Counted from the stretch's first letter, positions 1 to 9,678 are shown. The stretch is DNA of 64,000 nucleotides from an uncultured Caulobacteraceae bacterium (GCA_903872075.1 CAIQJF010000071.1:124001-188000), one strand, 5' to 3'. Numbers and translations: made by a program. The notes: generated by a model not told the origin, from the letters alone.

Positions 1-534
1 GCTTCCTGAGCCCGGCCCTAGAACGGCGCTGAGCCGCCTGTCCTGAAACGGTATCGAAGGATCAACGAGCACCATCCCTAGGATGTCGTGCGGCTTCAAA
101 TCGGCGAACCGTCTCACATAGAGAGCCCCGGCCGAGTGGCCCACAAGGATATAGGGTCCGGTGATCCCGGCAACGTGGAGCGCTTCATCCAGGTCCTGCG
201 CCACAGCGTCGGCGTCACGGGGCAGGGGGCCGCCATCGCTGAAACCATAACCGGCGCGGTCATAGGCGCAGACCCTGTGTCTTGGTGTCACCAAGGGCAC
301 AAGTTTTGTCCAGGCCAGTGAGGTGGCGGCGAAGCCGCCCTCCAAGACGACCGTTGTCGCACCAGAGCCTGCGCAACGCAGGTTGATATGGCGCCCGTCC
401 GCCAGCGGCGCCAGCAGACCGGGTCTGGCCGTCGGGTCGTCACCCGGAAGGGTAGGTCGTTGGGTCGCACCGAGCGCGGGCCACGACAGTCCCAGCCAGA
501 CGGCCAGGCTCGCCAGGTGTGCGCGGGGGCTCAT
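1..534 (-). CDS. alpha/beta hydrolase, C-terminal part outside window
   Basis: The first 178 codons of an alpha/beta-fold hydrolase are visible; the gene runs off the left edge. The N-terminus looks like a cleavable Sec signal (hydrophobic segment at residues 8-20 ending LGA). A GGF oxyanion-type turn lies near residue 66 and the nucleophile elbow GHSAG puts the catalytic Ser at about residue 134, followed by LVDPS. Asp and His of the triad would lie beyond the window or near its edge. The start ATG is 16 bases downstream of the ppa stop, so the two are probably co-transcribed. The substrate cannot be told from the sequence; it could be an esterase, lipase or epoxide-type hydrolase. Confidence 0.8.
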   Translation of the reverse strand, partial: MSPRAHLASLAVWLGLSWPALGATQRPTLPGDDPTARPGLLAPLADGRHINLRCAGSGATTVVLEGGFAATSLAWTKLVPLVTPRHRVCAYDRAGYGFSDGGPLPRDADAVAQDLDEALHVAGITGPYILVGHSAGALYVRRFADLKPHDILGMVLVDPSIPFQDRRLSAVLGPGSGS

Positions 535-550
535 CGGTGCGGCTGCGGAT

Positions 551-1081
551 TCAGCTGGACTTGGCCCGTTTGATACCCGCCGTCACCAACGCCCGGGCTT
601 CCTCGGCATCGCCCCACCGCAGGATCTTGACCCACTTGCCGGGTTCCAGGTCCTTGTAGTGTCCGAAGAAATGCTCGATCTGCTGCAACGTGATGTCAGG
701 AAGATCGCGGTAGTCTTTCACGCGATCATACCGCTGCGTGATCTTGGCCGCGGGAACAGCAATGAGTTTCTCGTCCCCGCCGGCCTCATCCTCCATGAGT
801 AGCACGCCGACAATTCGGCACGGCATGATCGCGCCCGGCACGATGGCGCGGGTGTTCGCGACGATGACGTCGCAGGGGTCACCATCGCCCGACAATGAAT
901 GCGGGATAAAGCCATAGTTACCCGGATACCGCATGGCGGTGTAGAGGAAACGGTCGACCATCAAGGCGCCTGACGGCTTGTCGAGTTCGTACTTGATCGG
1001 TTCGCCCCCGATGGGCACCTCGATCACGACATTGACCTCGCTGGGCGGATCGCTTCCGATTGAAACGGCATCCAGGCGCAT
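551..1081 (-). CDS. ppa: inorganic pyrophosphatase (family I)
   Basis: Cytoplasmic Mg-dependent enzyme that hydrolyses pyrophosphate to two phosphates and so pulls biosynthetic reactions forward. At 176 residues it has the usual bacterial length. The signature DGDPCDVIV supplies the metal-binding aspartates D66, D68 and D71, and the conserved [11 protein letters not shown] and GNYGFIP stretches are present. The start MRLDAVSIG matches the normal N-terminus of alphaproteobacterial homologues. It precedes the hydrolase gene on the same strand. Confidence 0.97.
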   Translation of the reverse strand: MRLDAVSIGSDPPSEVNVVIEVPIGGEPIKYELDKPSGALMVDRFLYTAMRYPGNYGFIPHSLSGDGDPCDVIVANTRAIVPGAIMPCRIVGVLLMEDEAGGDEKLIAVPAAKITQRYDRVKDYRDLPDITLQQIEHFFGHYKDLEPGKWVKILRWGDAEEARALVTAGIKRAKSS

Positions 1082-1160
1082 CGGGACTCTCCAGTGGCCG
1101 GGCTTTGCGCCTGGCGGTTCGTTCGACTAGGTGTGGCCACCGAAAAATGAGGGTGGCCGA

Positions 1161-1244
1161 GTGAGCAAGGATTCCGACTTAAAGCACAAGAAGTCCAGGG
1201 GCGCTGGCGCGACCGGTTTCAAACGCGACGGAGAACTGCTGTGA
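1161..1244 (+). CDS. possible small ORF coupled to racemase
   Basis: A 27-codon frame starting with GTG (or 37 codons from a GTG at 1131) ends in TGA that overlaps the GTG start of the racemase in a GTGA quartet. The peptide is lysine- and glycine-rich (SKDSDLKHKK), with no recognisable domain and only a weak ribosome-binding site. The overlap resembles the translational coupling used throughout this window, but it may be coincidence. No function is proposed. Confidence 0.2.
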   Translation: MSKDSDLKHKKSRGAGATGFKRDGELL

Positions 1245-1939
1245 GGACGCTCGGTCTCTTGGGTGGCATGAGCTGGGAGAGCACGGCAACATATTATCAG
1301 CTGCTCAACCGCTATGCTCGGGAGGCCCTAGGGGGGCGGCACTCGGCAAAAATGGTGATCTGGTCCTTCGACTTCGCCCCGATCGCCGATCTGCAGGCAG
1401 CAGGGCGATGGCCGGAAGCTGGAGCGCTTCTGGCTGACGCCGCACGGAAGCTTGAAGACGCTGGCGCCGAGGCAATCGTGATCTGCGCGAACACCATGCA
1501 TCTGCTCGCTGACGAGGTGCAGGCGGCCGTGACCTCGCCGGTGATTCACGTCGCCGACGCCACGGCCAGGCAACTTCAGGGAGCCGGCGTGAAACGGCCG
1601 CTGATGCTGGCCACCCGATTCACCATGGAAAAGCCGTTCTATCTTGAGCGACTTGCCATGCACGGCATCGAAGCGATCGTGCCATCCGAGCGTGACAGGA
1701 CGCGGCTTCACGACATCATCTTCGACGAGTTGGTTCAGGGGCGCTTGGAAACCCGTTCGCGGCTTGCTGTCAGTGACATCGCCCGTGAGGCCGTGGCAAT
1801 GCGCGGGGTCGACGGGATCATCCTCGGTTGCACGGAATTCGGCCTGCTTGTCGGACCAGCGGATTTCGACGCACCGGTTTTCGACACCACCGAAATCCAT
1901 GCCCGCGCGGCTATGGACTTCGCACTCGGCCTGACCTGA
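1241..1939 (+). CDS. aspartate/glutamate racemase family protein
   Basis: Cofactor-independent racemase of the Asp/Glu superfamily (YgeA-like, about 230 residues). The N-terminus TLGLLGGMSWEST is typical of the family. The two catalytic cysteines are visible as Cys82 in CANTMH and Cys197 in GCTEF, so the enzyme should be active. Members interconvert L- and D-aspartate, glutamate or other amino acids; the substrate cannot be fixed here. The start is GTG. It is convergent with xthA, 20 bases apart. Confidence 0.9.
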   Translation: MRTLGLLGGMSWESTATYYQLLNRYAREALGGRHSAKMVIWSFDFAPIADLQAAGRWPEAGALLADAARKLEDAGAEAIVICANTMHLLADEVQAAVTSPVIHVADATARQLQGAGVKRPLMLATRFTMEKPFYLERLAMHGIEAIVPSERDRTRLHDIIFDELVQGRLETRSRLAVSDIAREAVAMRGVDGIILGCTEFGLLVGPADFDAPVFDTTEIHARAAMDFALGLT

Positions 1940-1959
1940 CCCCGCGCACGGGGCGGCCT

Positions 1960-2757
1960 TCACGTCTCCGATGCGCCACGCTCGGAAAGCGTCGCTGTGA
2001 CAGGCACATGGTCCGAGGGCTTTTCCCAACCCCGAACGTCCCGGAAAATCTCGACTCGGTCGAGACGGTCGCTGGCCTGAGGCGACAGGAGAAGATGGTC
2101 GATGCGAATCCCCCGGTCGCGCGGCCAAGCCCCGGCCTGATAGTCCCAGAAGGTGTAGCCGTGGGGCGTTCCGTCCACGGCCATGTAAGCGTCAGTCAGA
2201 CCGAGCCATTTCAGGGCGCGGAAGGCGGCGCGGGTCTCAGGACGGAACAGGGCGTCGCCGGCCCAGGCAGCAGGGTCGAAAACATCCGTGTCTTCGGGGA
2301 TGACGTTGTAGTCGCCCGCGACGACCAGGGGCTCTTCGAGGCGGAGCAAGCCTCGGACATGGGCGTTCAGGCGGGACATCCAGGACAGCTTGTAGGGGAA
2401 TTTGGCGCTGTCGACCGGATTTCCGTTTGGCAGGTAGATGCCTGCCACGCGGATCGGGGCGGGACCGGAGATCACCGCTTCGATATAGCGGGCCTGATCA
2501 TCCTCATCATCGCCCGGCAAGCCCTTCCGGACGTCTTCGAGCGGCGTCTTCGAGAGTAGCGCGACGCCGTTATAGGCCTTCTGTCCGTGAACGGCGACGT
2601 TGTACCCCAGGCGCTCGAAAGCCTCGATGGGGAACCTGTCGTCGACACACTTGATCTCCTGGAGGCAAGCGACATCCGGCCGTTCTTGCTCGAACCAAGC
2701 CAGGACCGTTTCCAGCCGGGCGTTGACCGAGTTCACATTCCAAGTCGCGATGCGCAC
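1960..2757 (-). CDS. xthA: exodeoxyribonuclease III / AP endonuclease
   Basis: Mg-dependent 3'-5' exonuclease and abasic-site endonuclease of base-excision repair. Motifs in order are RIATWNVNSV (metal ligand Asn), LQEIK (metal-binding Glu), GDYNVIP (catalytic Asp/Asn), and the C-terminal RIDHLL and SDHVPV. The frame stays open upstream to 2802, but that would overlap erpA by 31 bases and add an unconserved leader. The GTG giving MRIATWNVNS is therefore preferred (265 residues). It follows erpA closely on the same strand. Confidence 0.93.
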   Translation of the reverse strand: MRIATWNVNSVNARLETVLAWFEQERPDVACLQEIKCVDDRFPIEAFERLGYNVAVHGQKAYNGVALLSKTPLEDVRKGLPGDDEDDQARYIEAVISGPAPIRVAGIYLPNGNPVDSAKFPYKLSWMSRLNAHVRGLLRLEEPLVVAGDYNVIPEDTDVFDPAAWAGDALFRPETRAAFRALKWLGLTDAYMAVDGTPHGYTFWDYQAGAWPRDRGIRIDHLLLSPQASDRLDRVEIFRDVRGWEKPSDHVPVTATLSERGASET

Positions 2758-2771
2758 CAGGCTGACCGGCC

Positions 2772-3134
2772 TTAGATGGAAAAGCTGACGCCGCAGCCGC
2801 AACTCGACTTGGCGTTGGGATTGCGAACACGGAATTCCGCTGCGGCCAGCTCGTCGGCAAAGTCGATTTCCGATCCGATAAGCAAATCCAGCGACACCGA
2901 ATCCACGAGCGCGGACGCGCCATCGCGTTCCACCCTAAGATCGTCGGGCTCGACCGTGGTCACCAAATCAAAGCGGTATTGGAAGCCCGAGCACCCGCCG
3001 CCGTCGACAGCAACCCGCAACATGAGCGGCCTACCTTCGGCGGCGGCGATGGCGTTAAGGCGCCGCGCCGCGGCCGGGGTCAGCGTCACCGCCGGCGGCG
3101 CAGTTCGCGTCAGAACAATTTCGAATTCGGACAT
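2772..3134 (-). CDS. erpA: iron-sulfur cluster insertion protein, A-type carrier
   Basis: Small A-type carrier (120 residues) that passes Fe-S clusters from the SUF/ISC scaffold to apo-proteins. The three cluster-ligand cysteines are present: Cys48 in GGCSGF and Cys112/Cys114 in the SSCGCG tail. The N-terminal eight or so residues precede the conserved core and may vary. It is divergent from dgt and is followed 14 bases later by xthA. ErpA is preferred over IscA or SufA because of the erpA-dgt neighbourhood common in alphaproteobacteria. Confidence 0.93.
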   Translation of the reverse strand: MSEFEIVLTRTAPPAVTLTPAAARRLNAIAAAEGRPLMLRVAVDGGGCSGFQYRFDLVTTVEPDDLRVERDGASALVDSVSLDLLIGSEIDFADELAAAEFRVRNPNAKSSCGCGVSFSI

Positions 3135-3211
3135 GGAATGGAATTCCTCTAGTCCACCTATATGAGGGGCCTATGTCCCCTTGGCAAAGGGTCGATTGGC
3201 GGGGAATGCAG

Positions 3212-4399
3212 ATGAGCCTTTTGCAGAGCCAGGATTCAGGGCGCGTCGCGTGGGCCGAAGATCCCGCGCGATCCAGAGGGCGGTTACACCCGGAAGCGCC
3301 CAGCGCGACCCGAACGCCGTTTGCCCGGGATCGGGACCGGATCATACACGCCTCGGCGTTCCGTCGCCTGAAGGAAAAGACCCAGGTGTTCGTCGCCCAT
3401 GAAGGCGACCACTATCGGACGCGCCTGACCCATTCGCTTGAAGTTGCGCAGGTCGCGCGCTCGATCGCCACGGCCCTGCGGCTTGATGCGGACCTCGCAG
3501 AAACGATCGCCCTTGGCCACGACCTCGGCCACCCACCGTTCGGGCATGCGGGCGAGGATGAGCTCGAGAGACAGATGGGGCCGTTCGGCGGCTTCGACCA
3601 CAACGTCCAGACGTTTCGTGTCTTGACGGAAATCGAACGCCAGTACCCGCGCTTTCCAGGACTCAATCCGACCTGGGAGACGCTGGAGGGAATCGTGAAA
3701 CACAATGGGCCCGTACAGGATCGCCTGGACCGCCCGGTTTGGAACGCGGTCGTGGATTTCAACGCCGCATTCGATCTGGACCTGGGCGGTTGGGCATCGG
3801 CGGAAGCGCAGGTTGCCGCGCTTTCCGATGATGTCGCCTACAATAATCACGATGTGGACGATGGACTGCAGGCCGGCCTGTTCCGGCTTGAGGAGCTTCT
3901 GGATGTGCCACTCGTCGGACCTGTCCTGCATGGGGTCCGATCTGACTATCCGGATCTCGACGCCCGGCTCACGCGCATGGAGATGGTGCGACGTCTGATC
4001 GGCGTGATGGTCGGCGATGTGCTCTCAGAAACCTCGCGCCGCGCCGAGGCCTCGGGGGTGGCGTCCGTCCGTGATGTCCGCGACCTCGGCGGCGCCCTTG
4101 TGGCGTTCTCGCCGCCGGTGCTCGAGGACCTCTCCCGCCTGCGGGCCTTTCTGTACGAGCGCATGTATCACCATTGGAAAGTGAACCGCAGCCGGAGCCA
4201 GGCGCGCAGGATTCTCGCCGAAATGTTCGCCCTGTTTCTTTCCGAGCCGGACGTGCTGCCGGAAGAATGGTTCGCTCGGCTGAACGGCCTGGATTCCAGC
4301 GGGAAGGCGAGGGTGGTCTGCGACTACATCGCCGGCATGACCGATCGCTTCGCGATCGAGGAACATCGTCGCCTTTTTCAACTCGACGCCTGGAACTGA
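3212..4399 (+). CDS. dgt: deoxyguanosinetriphosphate triphosphohydrolase-like protein
   Basis: HD-superfamily enzyme hydrolysing dGTP (or other dNTPs) to the nucleoside and triphosphate. The HD metal site is complete: RLTHSLEV, then [15 protein letters not shown], with the downstream Asp in DDVAYNNHD. In-frame starts exist at 3173, 3206 and 3212. The last is preferred because GGGGA lies six bases upstream and because it leaves room for promoters between this gene and the divergent erpA. In many alphaproteobacteria argS follows dgt; here only a 132-bp gap separates it from the SPOR gene. Confidence 0.93.
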   Translation: MSLLQSQDSGRVAWAEDPARSRGRLHPEAPSATRTPFARDRDRIIHASAFRRLKEKTQVFVAHEGDHYRTRLTHSLEVAQVARSIATALRLDADLAETIALGHDLGHPPFGHAGEDELERQMGPFGGFDHNVQTFRVLTEIERQYPRFPGLNPTWETLEGIVKHNGPVQDRLDRPVWNAVVDFNAAFDLDLGGWASAEAQVAALSDDVAYNNHDVDDGLQAGLFRLEELLDVPLVGPVLHGVRSDYPDLDARLTRMEMVRRLIGVMVGDVLSETSRRAEASGVASVRDVRDLGGALVAFSPPVLEDLSRLRAFLYERMYHHWKVNRSRSQARRILAEMFALFLSEPDVLPEEWFARLNGLDSSGKARVVCDYIAGMTDRFAIEEHRRLFQLDAWN

Positions 4400-4531
4400 C
4401 GCCGCCGCTCTGCGCCCGTTCCTAGCGGCCGCCAATCGGGTCCGATTCGTCTATGATCCGGTCTCAGCTAATCTCGCTGGCTGATTCGCAAGGATTGCCT
4501 TGCGGAGTTGGTCCCGGCGCTGGGAGAGTTC

Positions 4532-5413
4532 ATGTCCGACCCCGATCATCGCGACAGGTCACGGTCAGAACCGCCCTTGACGATCGACCGTCAGTCGGCG
4601 GCGCCGCAGCGAGGTCCAGCCCCGGTCACCCTCATCGTCAGTGTGATCCTGTTGGCTGTGGTCGCCGGCGGCGTGTTCCTGATGTACCGCGGAGGCTCTA
4701 GAGGCGCCGGAGAAGCCCCGCAGCCTCTCGGCGCACCGCTCGGCGATGTGAGGGCCGCCGCACCAGCCCAACCGCAATCCCCTGATGCGGGCGCCGGATT
4801 GACGATTTCCAAGGATGATCCAAACGCGGCGGCTGCGGCCCCGACGTTAGCGCCAGCGCCGGAGGCGCCGTTGCCCGAGAGTGCTCCCGCTCCGGCTCCG
4901 GCTCCGGCTCCGGTTCCGGCTGCGCCTCCCTCCGCGCAAGGCCCAGGAACGCCTGCGCCGACGGTGTCACCGGCGGCAAAATCGCCATTCCTGAAGCCCG
5001 CACCCGCCGGTTCGGCGCCTGCGTCGACGCATGCCGACGAGAAGTCGGACGAGATCGGGAAGCTGCTGGCGCCCGCGACCAAACCCAAGCCTAAGCCCAA
5101 GCCTGTAACGCCGCCAACGGAAGTCCAACCGGCGAAAGCGGCGAAGGCGCCGGCTGCCGACAAACCCTCCGAAGGGGCGGCCGTCGTCCAGATCGGCGCC
5201 TTTTCATCCGAGCGCCTCGCGGACAAGGAATGGGGCAAGGCCGCGGCCCTCGCGCCGGGCGCCATGGCCGGGAAGGGCAAGCGCGTCGTTCCCGTCACCA
5301 AGGACGGCGCCACGCTCTACCGCACCTCGATCACCGGCTTCGCCACGCGCGCGCAGGCCCAGGCGCTTTGCGACCGCCTGAAGGCCCAGGGCGAGACCTG
5401 TTTCGTCCATTGA
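4532..5413 (+). CDS. SPOR domain-containing membrane protein
   Basis: Bitopic inner-membrane protein of 293 residues. One transmembrane helix lies at about residues 32-52. A long Ala/Pro-rich periplasmic linker follows, including repeated Ala-Pro dipeptides and a KPKPKPKP stretch. The C-terminal SPOR domain begins VVQIGAFSSE and ends QGETCFVH. SPOR domains bind denuded septal glycan, so a role at the division site or in wall remodelling is likely. The ATG with GGGAGAG upstream is chosen over a TTG eight codons earlier. Its stop overlaps the nagZ start. Confidence 0.9.
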   Translation: MSDPDHRDRSRSEPPLTIDRQSAAPQRGPAPVTLIVSVILLAVVAGGVFLMYRGGSRGAGEAPQPLGAPLGDVRAAAPAQPQSPDAGAGLTISKDDPNAAAAAPTLAPAPEAPLPESAPAPAPAPAPVPAAPPSAQGPGTPAPTVSPAAKSPFLKPAPAGSAPASTHADEKSDEIGKLLAPATKPKPKPKPVTPPTEVQPAKAAKAPAADKPSEGAAVVQIGAFSSERLADKEWGKAAALAPGAMAGKGKRVVPVTKDGATLYRTSITGFATRAQAQALCDRLKAQGETCFVH

Positions 5414-6429
5414 CCACGGCATGCATCCTCGGCTGTGCGGGTGCGGCGCTCCTGCCGGAAGAGCGGGCGCTGTTTCGTGATGTTCGGCCCTGGGGCTTCA
5501 TTCTCTTCCGCCGCAACATAACGGATGCCGACCAGGTCCGGCGTCTCGCCTCCTCTATGCGCGAGGCGATAGATGATGAAAACGCGCCGATCCTGCTGGA
5601 TCAGGAAGGGGGGCGGGTGCAGAGGTTCGCGCCGCCGCATTGGCGGCGATACCCGCCGGCTGGCGCGTACGGAGCCGCCGGGACATCCGACCTCGACCGC
5701 CGCGGCCTCGCCTGGTTGGGCGGGCGGCTCATTGCCCACGACATGTCATTGCTCGGCCTGAACGTGAACTGCGCGCCTGTGCTGGACGTGTCCGCGGGCC
5801 CCGACGACGGGATCGTCGGCGACCGCGGTTTCGGCGCGAGCCCGCATGAGGCGGCGATGCTCGGGCGGGCCTTTGCCGAGGGCCTGATCGGCGGCGGCGT
5901 GTTGCCTGTGATCAAACACGTACCCGGCCACGGTCGCGGCCTCGCCGACAGTCATCACGAACTTCCGATTGTGGACTGCAGCGTCGCGGAGCTTGAGTCC
6001 CGTGATCTCCTGCCTTTCCGCGCCCTTTCGGACATGCCCATGGCCATGACTGCACATGTGCTCTTTACCGCGGTGGATCGACAACGGCCGGCGACGACAT
6101 CGAGGCGCGTGGTCAAACGTCTCATCCGCGGGGCCGCCGGTTTTTCTGGTCTATTGCTGACCGACGATCTCTCCATGAACGCCCTCGCCGGTAGTCTGTC
6201 CGAAAGGGTCGGCGGCGCCCTTTCCGCTGGGTGCGACATCGCCCTGCACTGCAATGGCGTCTTCGATGAAATGGTCGCTGTCGCTGCGGCGGCGGGCGCT
6301 CTCGTGGGGGAATCGAAGCGGCGCGCCGTTGCGGCGCGTCGGCGGGTCCCAAAGCAAAGCGAACCGTTCGACGTTGCCGCAGCCTTGCACACTTTCGACG
6401 CGGCATTCCCCAGGAGGCTCGCAGCGTGA
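5410..6429 (+). CDS. nagZ: beta-N-acetylhexosaminidase
   Basis: Glycoside hydrolase family 3 enzyme that removes GlcNAc from muropeptides during cytoplasmic peptidoglycan recycling. The signature KHVPGHGRG carries the mobile-loop His, and LLTDDLSM carries the nucleophile Asp. The chosen start is TTG overlapping the SPOR stop (TTGA). It gives MTTACILGCAG, matching the usual N-terminus of the family. No ATG exists nearby in frame. At 339 residues it has normal length. Confidence 0.93.
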   Translation: MTTACILGCAGAALLPEERALFRDVRPWGFILFRRNITDADQVRRLASSMREAIDDENAPILLDQEGGRVQRFAPPHWRRYPPAGAYGAAGTSDLDRRGLAWLGGRLIAHDMSLLGLNVNCAPVLDVSAGPDDGIVGDRGFGASPHEAAMLGRAFAEGLIGGGVLPVIKHVPGHGRGLADSHHELPIVDCSVAELESRDLLPFRALSDMPMAMTAHVLFTAVDRQRPATTSRRVVKRLIRGAAGFSGLLLTDDLSMNALAGSLSERVGGALSAGCDIALHCNGVFDEMVAVAAAAGALVGESKRRAVAARRRVPKQSEPFDVAAALHTFDAAFPRRLAA

Positions 6430-7223
6430 ACGTCCAGATTCAACCTACGCTGGACTTCGAAGCCGCTATGGTCGCCGCTGTCGAGGGCGAGGGCCTGATC
6501 GTCGATCTCGACGGATACGAAGGGCCGCTACATGTGCTTCTCGACCTTGCGCGGAGCCAGAAGGTCGACCTGCTGAAGCTGTCGGTTACGCGCCTCGCCG
6601 ATCAGTATCTCGCGTTCGTCCGCGAAGCGCGTCGTCTGCACTTCTCCCTCGCGGCGGACTACCTTGTCATGGCGGCCTGGCTGGCGTTCCTCAAGTCACG
6701 GCTGCTCCTGCCGAAGGCCGAGCGGCCAACTCAGGAAGCGGAGGCGCCTGAAGTCGCCGCGTCCCAACTCGCCTTCCGGCTCGCCAAACTGGACGCGATG
6801 CGCCGCGCCGCTGAGGCTCTGTTCGGCGGGAGCGTGCTGCGTCGGGATGTCTTTCCGCGCGGCGACCCGGAGAGTGTGACTGTCGTGTCGCTCACGCGCA
6901 TTCGCGGTGACGTCCGCGAGCTCATGGCCGCCTATGTGCAACCAAGGCTTCGTGGCACTGACCACTCCTATCGACCCAAGCCGATCGAATCCTACCGACT
7001 TGATGATGCGCGCGAGCACTTGAAAGCGCTGATACCCGGGTTGACTGAATGGACGCCGCTCAGCGTCGTGGCGCCGGCCAGGAGGGCCAGCGGGCCCACA
7101 CGAGCCTCCTATGTGGCATCCACTCTTTCGGCCAGCCTGGAGATGGTTCGGGAAGGGGGCCTCGAGCTTCGTCAGTTCGCCCCGCTTTCTGAAGTCTACC
7201 TTCGTGCCGCCGGGGTGGCATGA
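6426..7223 (+). CDS. scpA: segregation and condensation protein A
   Basis: Kleisin subunit of the SMC-ScpAB condensin that compacts and segregates the chromosome. The N-terminal kleisin segment has the diagnostic YEGPLHVLLDLARSQKVDL, and the C-terminal winged-helix region ends near the stop. The GTG start overlaps the nagZ stop by four bases, and the gene is coupled in the same way to scpB. Confidence 0.95.
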   Translation: MNVQIQPTLDFEAAMVAAVEGEGLIVDLDGYEGPLHVLLDLARSQKVDLLKLSVTRLADQYLAFVREARRLHFSLAADYLVMAAWLAFLKSRLLLPKAERPTQEAEAPEVAASQLAFRLAKLDAMRRAAEALFGGSVLRRDVFPRGDPESVTVVSLTRIRGDVRELMAAYVQPRLRGTDHSYRPKPIESYRLDDAREHLKALIPGLTEWTPLSVVAPARRASGPTRASYVASTLSASLEMVREGGLELRQFAPLSEVYLRAAGVA

Positions 7224-7870
7224 CGGCGATGAACGACGCCGCGCGAATGATCGAAGCCTTGCTGTTCGCGGCGGCCGAACCGCTTTCGCAGCGTGACCTG
7301 TCCGACCGGCTTCCCGATGGCGTGGATGTCGACGCCGAACTGCGGGCGCTCGTGGCCCACTACGACGGGCGCGGCGTTCAACTTGTCGAGGTCGCGGAGC
7401 GCTGGCGTTTTGTGACGGCCGCTGATCTCGCGTTCCTGATGACCCGCGAGCGGGTCGAGCCCAAGCGCCTGTCCCGCGCCGCGCACGAAACTCTGGCGAT
7501 CATCGCCTATCACCAGCCGGTGACGCGGGCCGAGATCGAGTCAATTCGCGGCGTACAGTCCAGCGCAGGGACGCTGGACGTTCTGCTCGAGCTCGAATTC
7601 ATCAGAATGCGGGGCCGGCGCCGCACACCGGGACGGCCCGTAACGTGGGGCACCACCGATCATTTTCTCGAGCACTTCGGCCTTGTCAGTCTGAGCGATC
7701 TGCCCGGCGTCGCAGAAATGAAAGCCTCCGGGCTCCTGGGTCTCAATTTGCCGCCCGGATTTGATGTTCCGGACCCGTCGGCGGCGGTGGTGGACGAAGA
7801 TCCGCTCGATCCCGCGGACGCACCGGAATTCCACCTCGATTTCCTGGGTGACCGCGAAACAGGCAACTGA
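7220..7870 (+). CDS. scpB: segregation and condensation protein B
   Basis: Winged-helix partner that dimerises on ScpA in the SMC condensin complex. Characteristic stretches are MIEALLFAAAEPLS at the N-terminus and ETLAIIAYHQPVTRAEIE with RGRRRTPGRP in the second winged helix. It has 216 residues, and its ATGA start overlaps scpA. An acidic tail follows the second domain. Confidence 0.95.
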   Translation: MTAMNDAARMIEALLFAAAEPLSQRDLSDRLPDGVDVDAELRALVAHYDGRGVQLVEVAERWRFVTAADLAFLMTRERVEPKRLSRAAHETLAIIAYHQPVTRAEIESIRGVQSSAGTLDVLLELEFIRMRGRRRTPGRPVTWGTTDHFLEHFGLVSLSDLPGVAEMKASGLLGLNLPPGFDVPDPSAAVVDEDPLDPADAPEFHLDFLGDRETGN

Positions 7871-8036
7871 GGACATGTGGGAGGTCGCTTGCTGGCGCCC
7901 GGGGTCAATTCGCCCTATATCGACTCTCTGAAGCGTGGCGCCCAAACGATGAGGTGGTTTGGGAACCGCGGCGTTTAAGCCATGTAGCCGGCTTCGGCCC
8001 CGCGAGGGCTGCGAGTGACCGACAGGAGACAAGACA

Positions 8037-8261
8037 ATGGGTAGTTTCAGCCCCATACATTGGTTGATTTTGGCGGTCCTGGTGCTCCTGCTCTTCGGCG
8101 GGAGGGGCAAGCTGTCTGGACTCATGGGTGACGCAGCCAAGGGTATTCGGGCGTTCCGCGATGGCCTCAAGGCCGAAGAGGCGCCGCCTCCGCCTCCGCC
8201 TGCGCAAGCCGCTCAACCGATCACCCATGCTGAGCCGGAAAAAGATCCGATCGCGCGTTGA
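8037..8261 (+). CDS. tatA: Sec-independent translocase subunit TatA
   Basis: Pore-forming subunit of the twin-arginine translocase, which moves folded proteins across the inner membrane. A short N-terminal transmembrane helix ([16 protein letters not shown]) leads to the RGKL hinge and an amphipathic helix, then a Pro/Ala-rich tail. At 74 residues it has normal size. A good ribosome site (AGGAGA) precedes the ATG. It is followed by tatB and tatC on the same strand. Confidence 0.95.
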   Translation: MGSFSPIHWLILAVLVLLLFGGRGKLSGLMGDAAKGIRAFRDGLKAEEAPPPPPPAQAAQPITHAEPEKDPIAR

Positions 8262-8317
8262 TACACGCCCTTAGAACCAGCGTGCGCAGGCCACGGACCA
8301 GGCTGGACCACTAGACC

Positions 8318-8788
8318 ATGTTTCCTGAAGGCCGGATTCTGGAATTCCTCATCGTAGGGGTGGTGGCGCTGATCGTCGTCGGCCCCAAGGACTTGCCTAT
8401 CCTTATGCGTAAGGTAGGCCGGTTCCTTGCCCATATGCGCGGCATGGCCGCGGAATTCCGCGCGAGTTTCGACGAAATGGCCCGGCAGTCGGAGCTAGAT
8501 GAACTGCGTCGTGAGGTCGAGGCTCTGCGCACAGGCCAAGCGTTGAACACGGCCGCCGGCCTGGAGTCGCCAGCCGATGTGCAAACTGTTTTCGACGAAA
8601 TTCACACGAGTCTCCGCGAAGGACAGGTGCAGTTGAACCCGATCATGAGTCATCAGGTTCCATCGCCCGCAGAGTCCGTTGCGGCGATTGAGCCGTCCCT
8701 GCCGACCGATGGCGTCGATGTCGCGGGCGTTGCCGCGAGCGATGCGCCGCCTTTGCCACCCCCGCATTCGGCGGAAGCTGGCAGATGA
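8318..8788 (+). CDS. tatB: Sec-independent translocase subunit TatB
   Basis: Twin-arginine translocase subunit that works with TatC in signal-peptide recognition. The hydrophobic N-terminal helix (LEFLIVGVVALIVVGPKDLP) is followed by a long amphipathic helix and a variable acidic tail (156 residues). The VVGPKDLP hinge distinguishes it from TatA. Its stop overlaps the tatC start in ATGA. Confidence 0.95.
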   Translation: MFPEGRILEFLIVGVVALIVVGPKDLPILMRKVGRFLAHMRGMAAEFRASFDEMARQSELDELRREVEALRTGQALNTAAGLESPADVQTVFDEIHTSLREGQVQLNPIMSHQVPSPAESVAAIEPSLPTDGVDVAGVAASDAPPLPPPHSAEAGR

Positions 8789-9678
8789 CGATTGCTCCCG
8801 ATGAGGCGGAGATCGAGGCGTCGCGGGCGCCGCTTCTGGAACATCTCGCGGAGTTGCGCGAGCGGTTGATTGTATGTGCGGTCGCCCTGGTGGTGGGTTT
8901 CCTTCTCTGTTTTGCGGTGTCCAAACAGATCTACATTTTCCTGTTGCAGCCGTTCGAGGTCGGGGCAGGGCTACTCGCCGCCCAAAAGGTTCCTGGGGTT
9001 CATCACGGTCCCTTCGATCTCCTGCTGACGCTCACCGGCTTCCTGCCCGTTCCGCACGGCGTTGAGCATCTGAAACTGGTCTTCACCGCGCCGCTGGAGT
9101 TCTTCTTCACCAAGGTCAAGCTGGCCATGTTCGGCGCCATCGTGATCACCTTCCCGGTGCTGGCCTGGCAGCTCTACCGGTTCGTCGCGCCGGGTCTCTA
9201 CAAGCGCGAAAGATACGCCTTCCTGCCTTTTCTGATCGCCTCGCCCGTACTTTTCACGCTCGGCGCCGCTCTGGTCTACTACCTGATGCTGCCGTTCGTG
9301 CTTTGGTTTTCCCTGAACCAGCAGATCGTGGACGCGGGCAATGTCTCCGTGGAGCTGTTGCCCAAGGTGTCGGATTATCTGTCGTTGGTGACGACCTTGC
9401 TTTTGGCGTTTGGCCTTTGTTTTCAGTTGCCCGTGGTTCTCGCGCTGCTCGGCATGGCCGGCATCGTCACGACTCGCTTGCTGCGCGACGGCCGGCGGTA
9501 CGCCATCGTCGGCGTGTTTATGGCGGCGGCGGTGCTCACGCCGCCAGACCCGATCAGTATGATCTCCCTCGCACTGCCGATCTGCCTTCTCTATGAAGTA
9601 TCGATCTGGTGCGTGGCCCTCATCGAATGGCGACGCGGCAAGGAAGACGCCGCAAGTCAGGATTTGGCCACGCTCTGA
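8785..9678 (+). CDS. tatC: Sec-independent translocase subunit TatC
   Basis: Six-helix membrane receptor that binds the twin-arginine signal. The cytoplasmic N-terminus has the family pattern [12 protein letters not shown]. The [15 protein letters not shown] stretch and the late [10 protein letters not shown] motif are typical. At 297 residues it carries slightly longer termini than E. coli TatC. It completes the tatABC operon. Confidence 0.96.
   Translation: MTIAPDEAEIEASRAPLLEHLAELRERLIVCAVALVVGFLLCFAVSKQIYIFLLQPFEVGAGLLAAQKVPGVHHGPFDLLLTLTGFLPVPHGVEHLKLVFTAPLEFFFTKVKLAMFGAIVITFPVLAWQLYRFVAPGLYKRERYAFLPFLIASPVLFTLGAALVYYLMLPFVLWFSLNQQIVDAGNVSVELLPKVSDYLSLVTTLLLAFGLCFQLPVVLALLGMAGIVTTRLLRDGRRYAIVGVFMAAAVLTPPDPISMISLALPICLLYEVSIWCVALIEWRRGKEDAASQDLATL

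Noticed and set aside
2758-2802. Extended N-terminus for xthA
   Set aside because: Would overlap erpA and add a non-conserved leader; the GTG before RIATWNVNS fits the family.
4880-4925. Short tandem GGCTCC-type repeat
   Set aside because: Encodes the Ala-Pro linker of the SPOR protein; ordinary low-complexity coding DNA.
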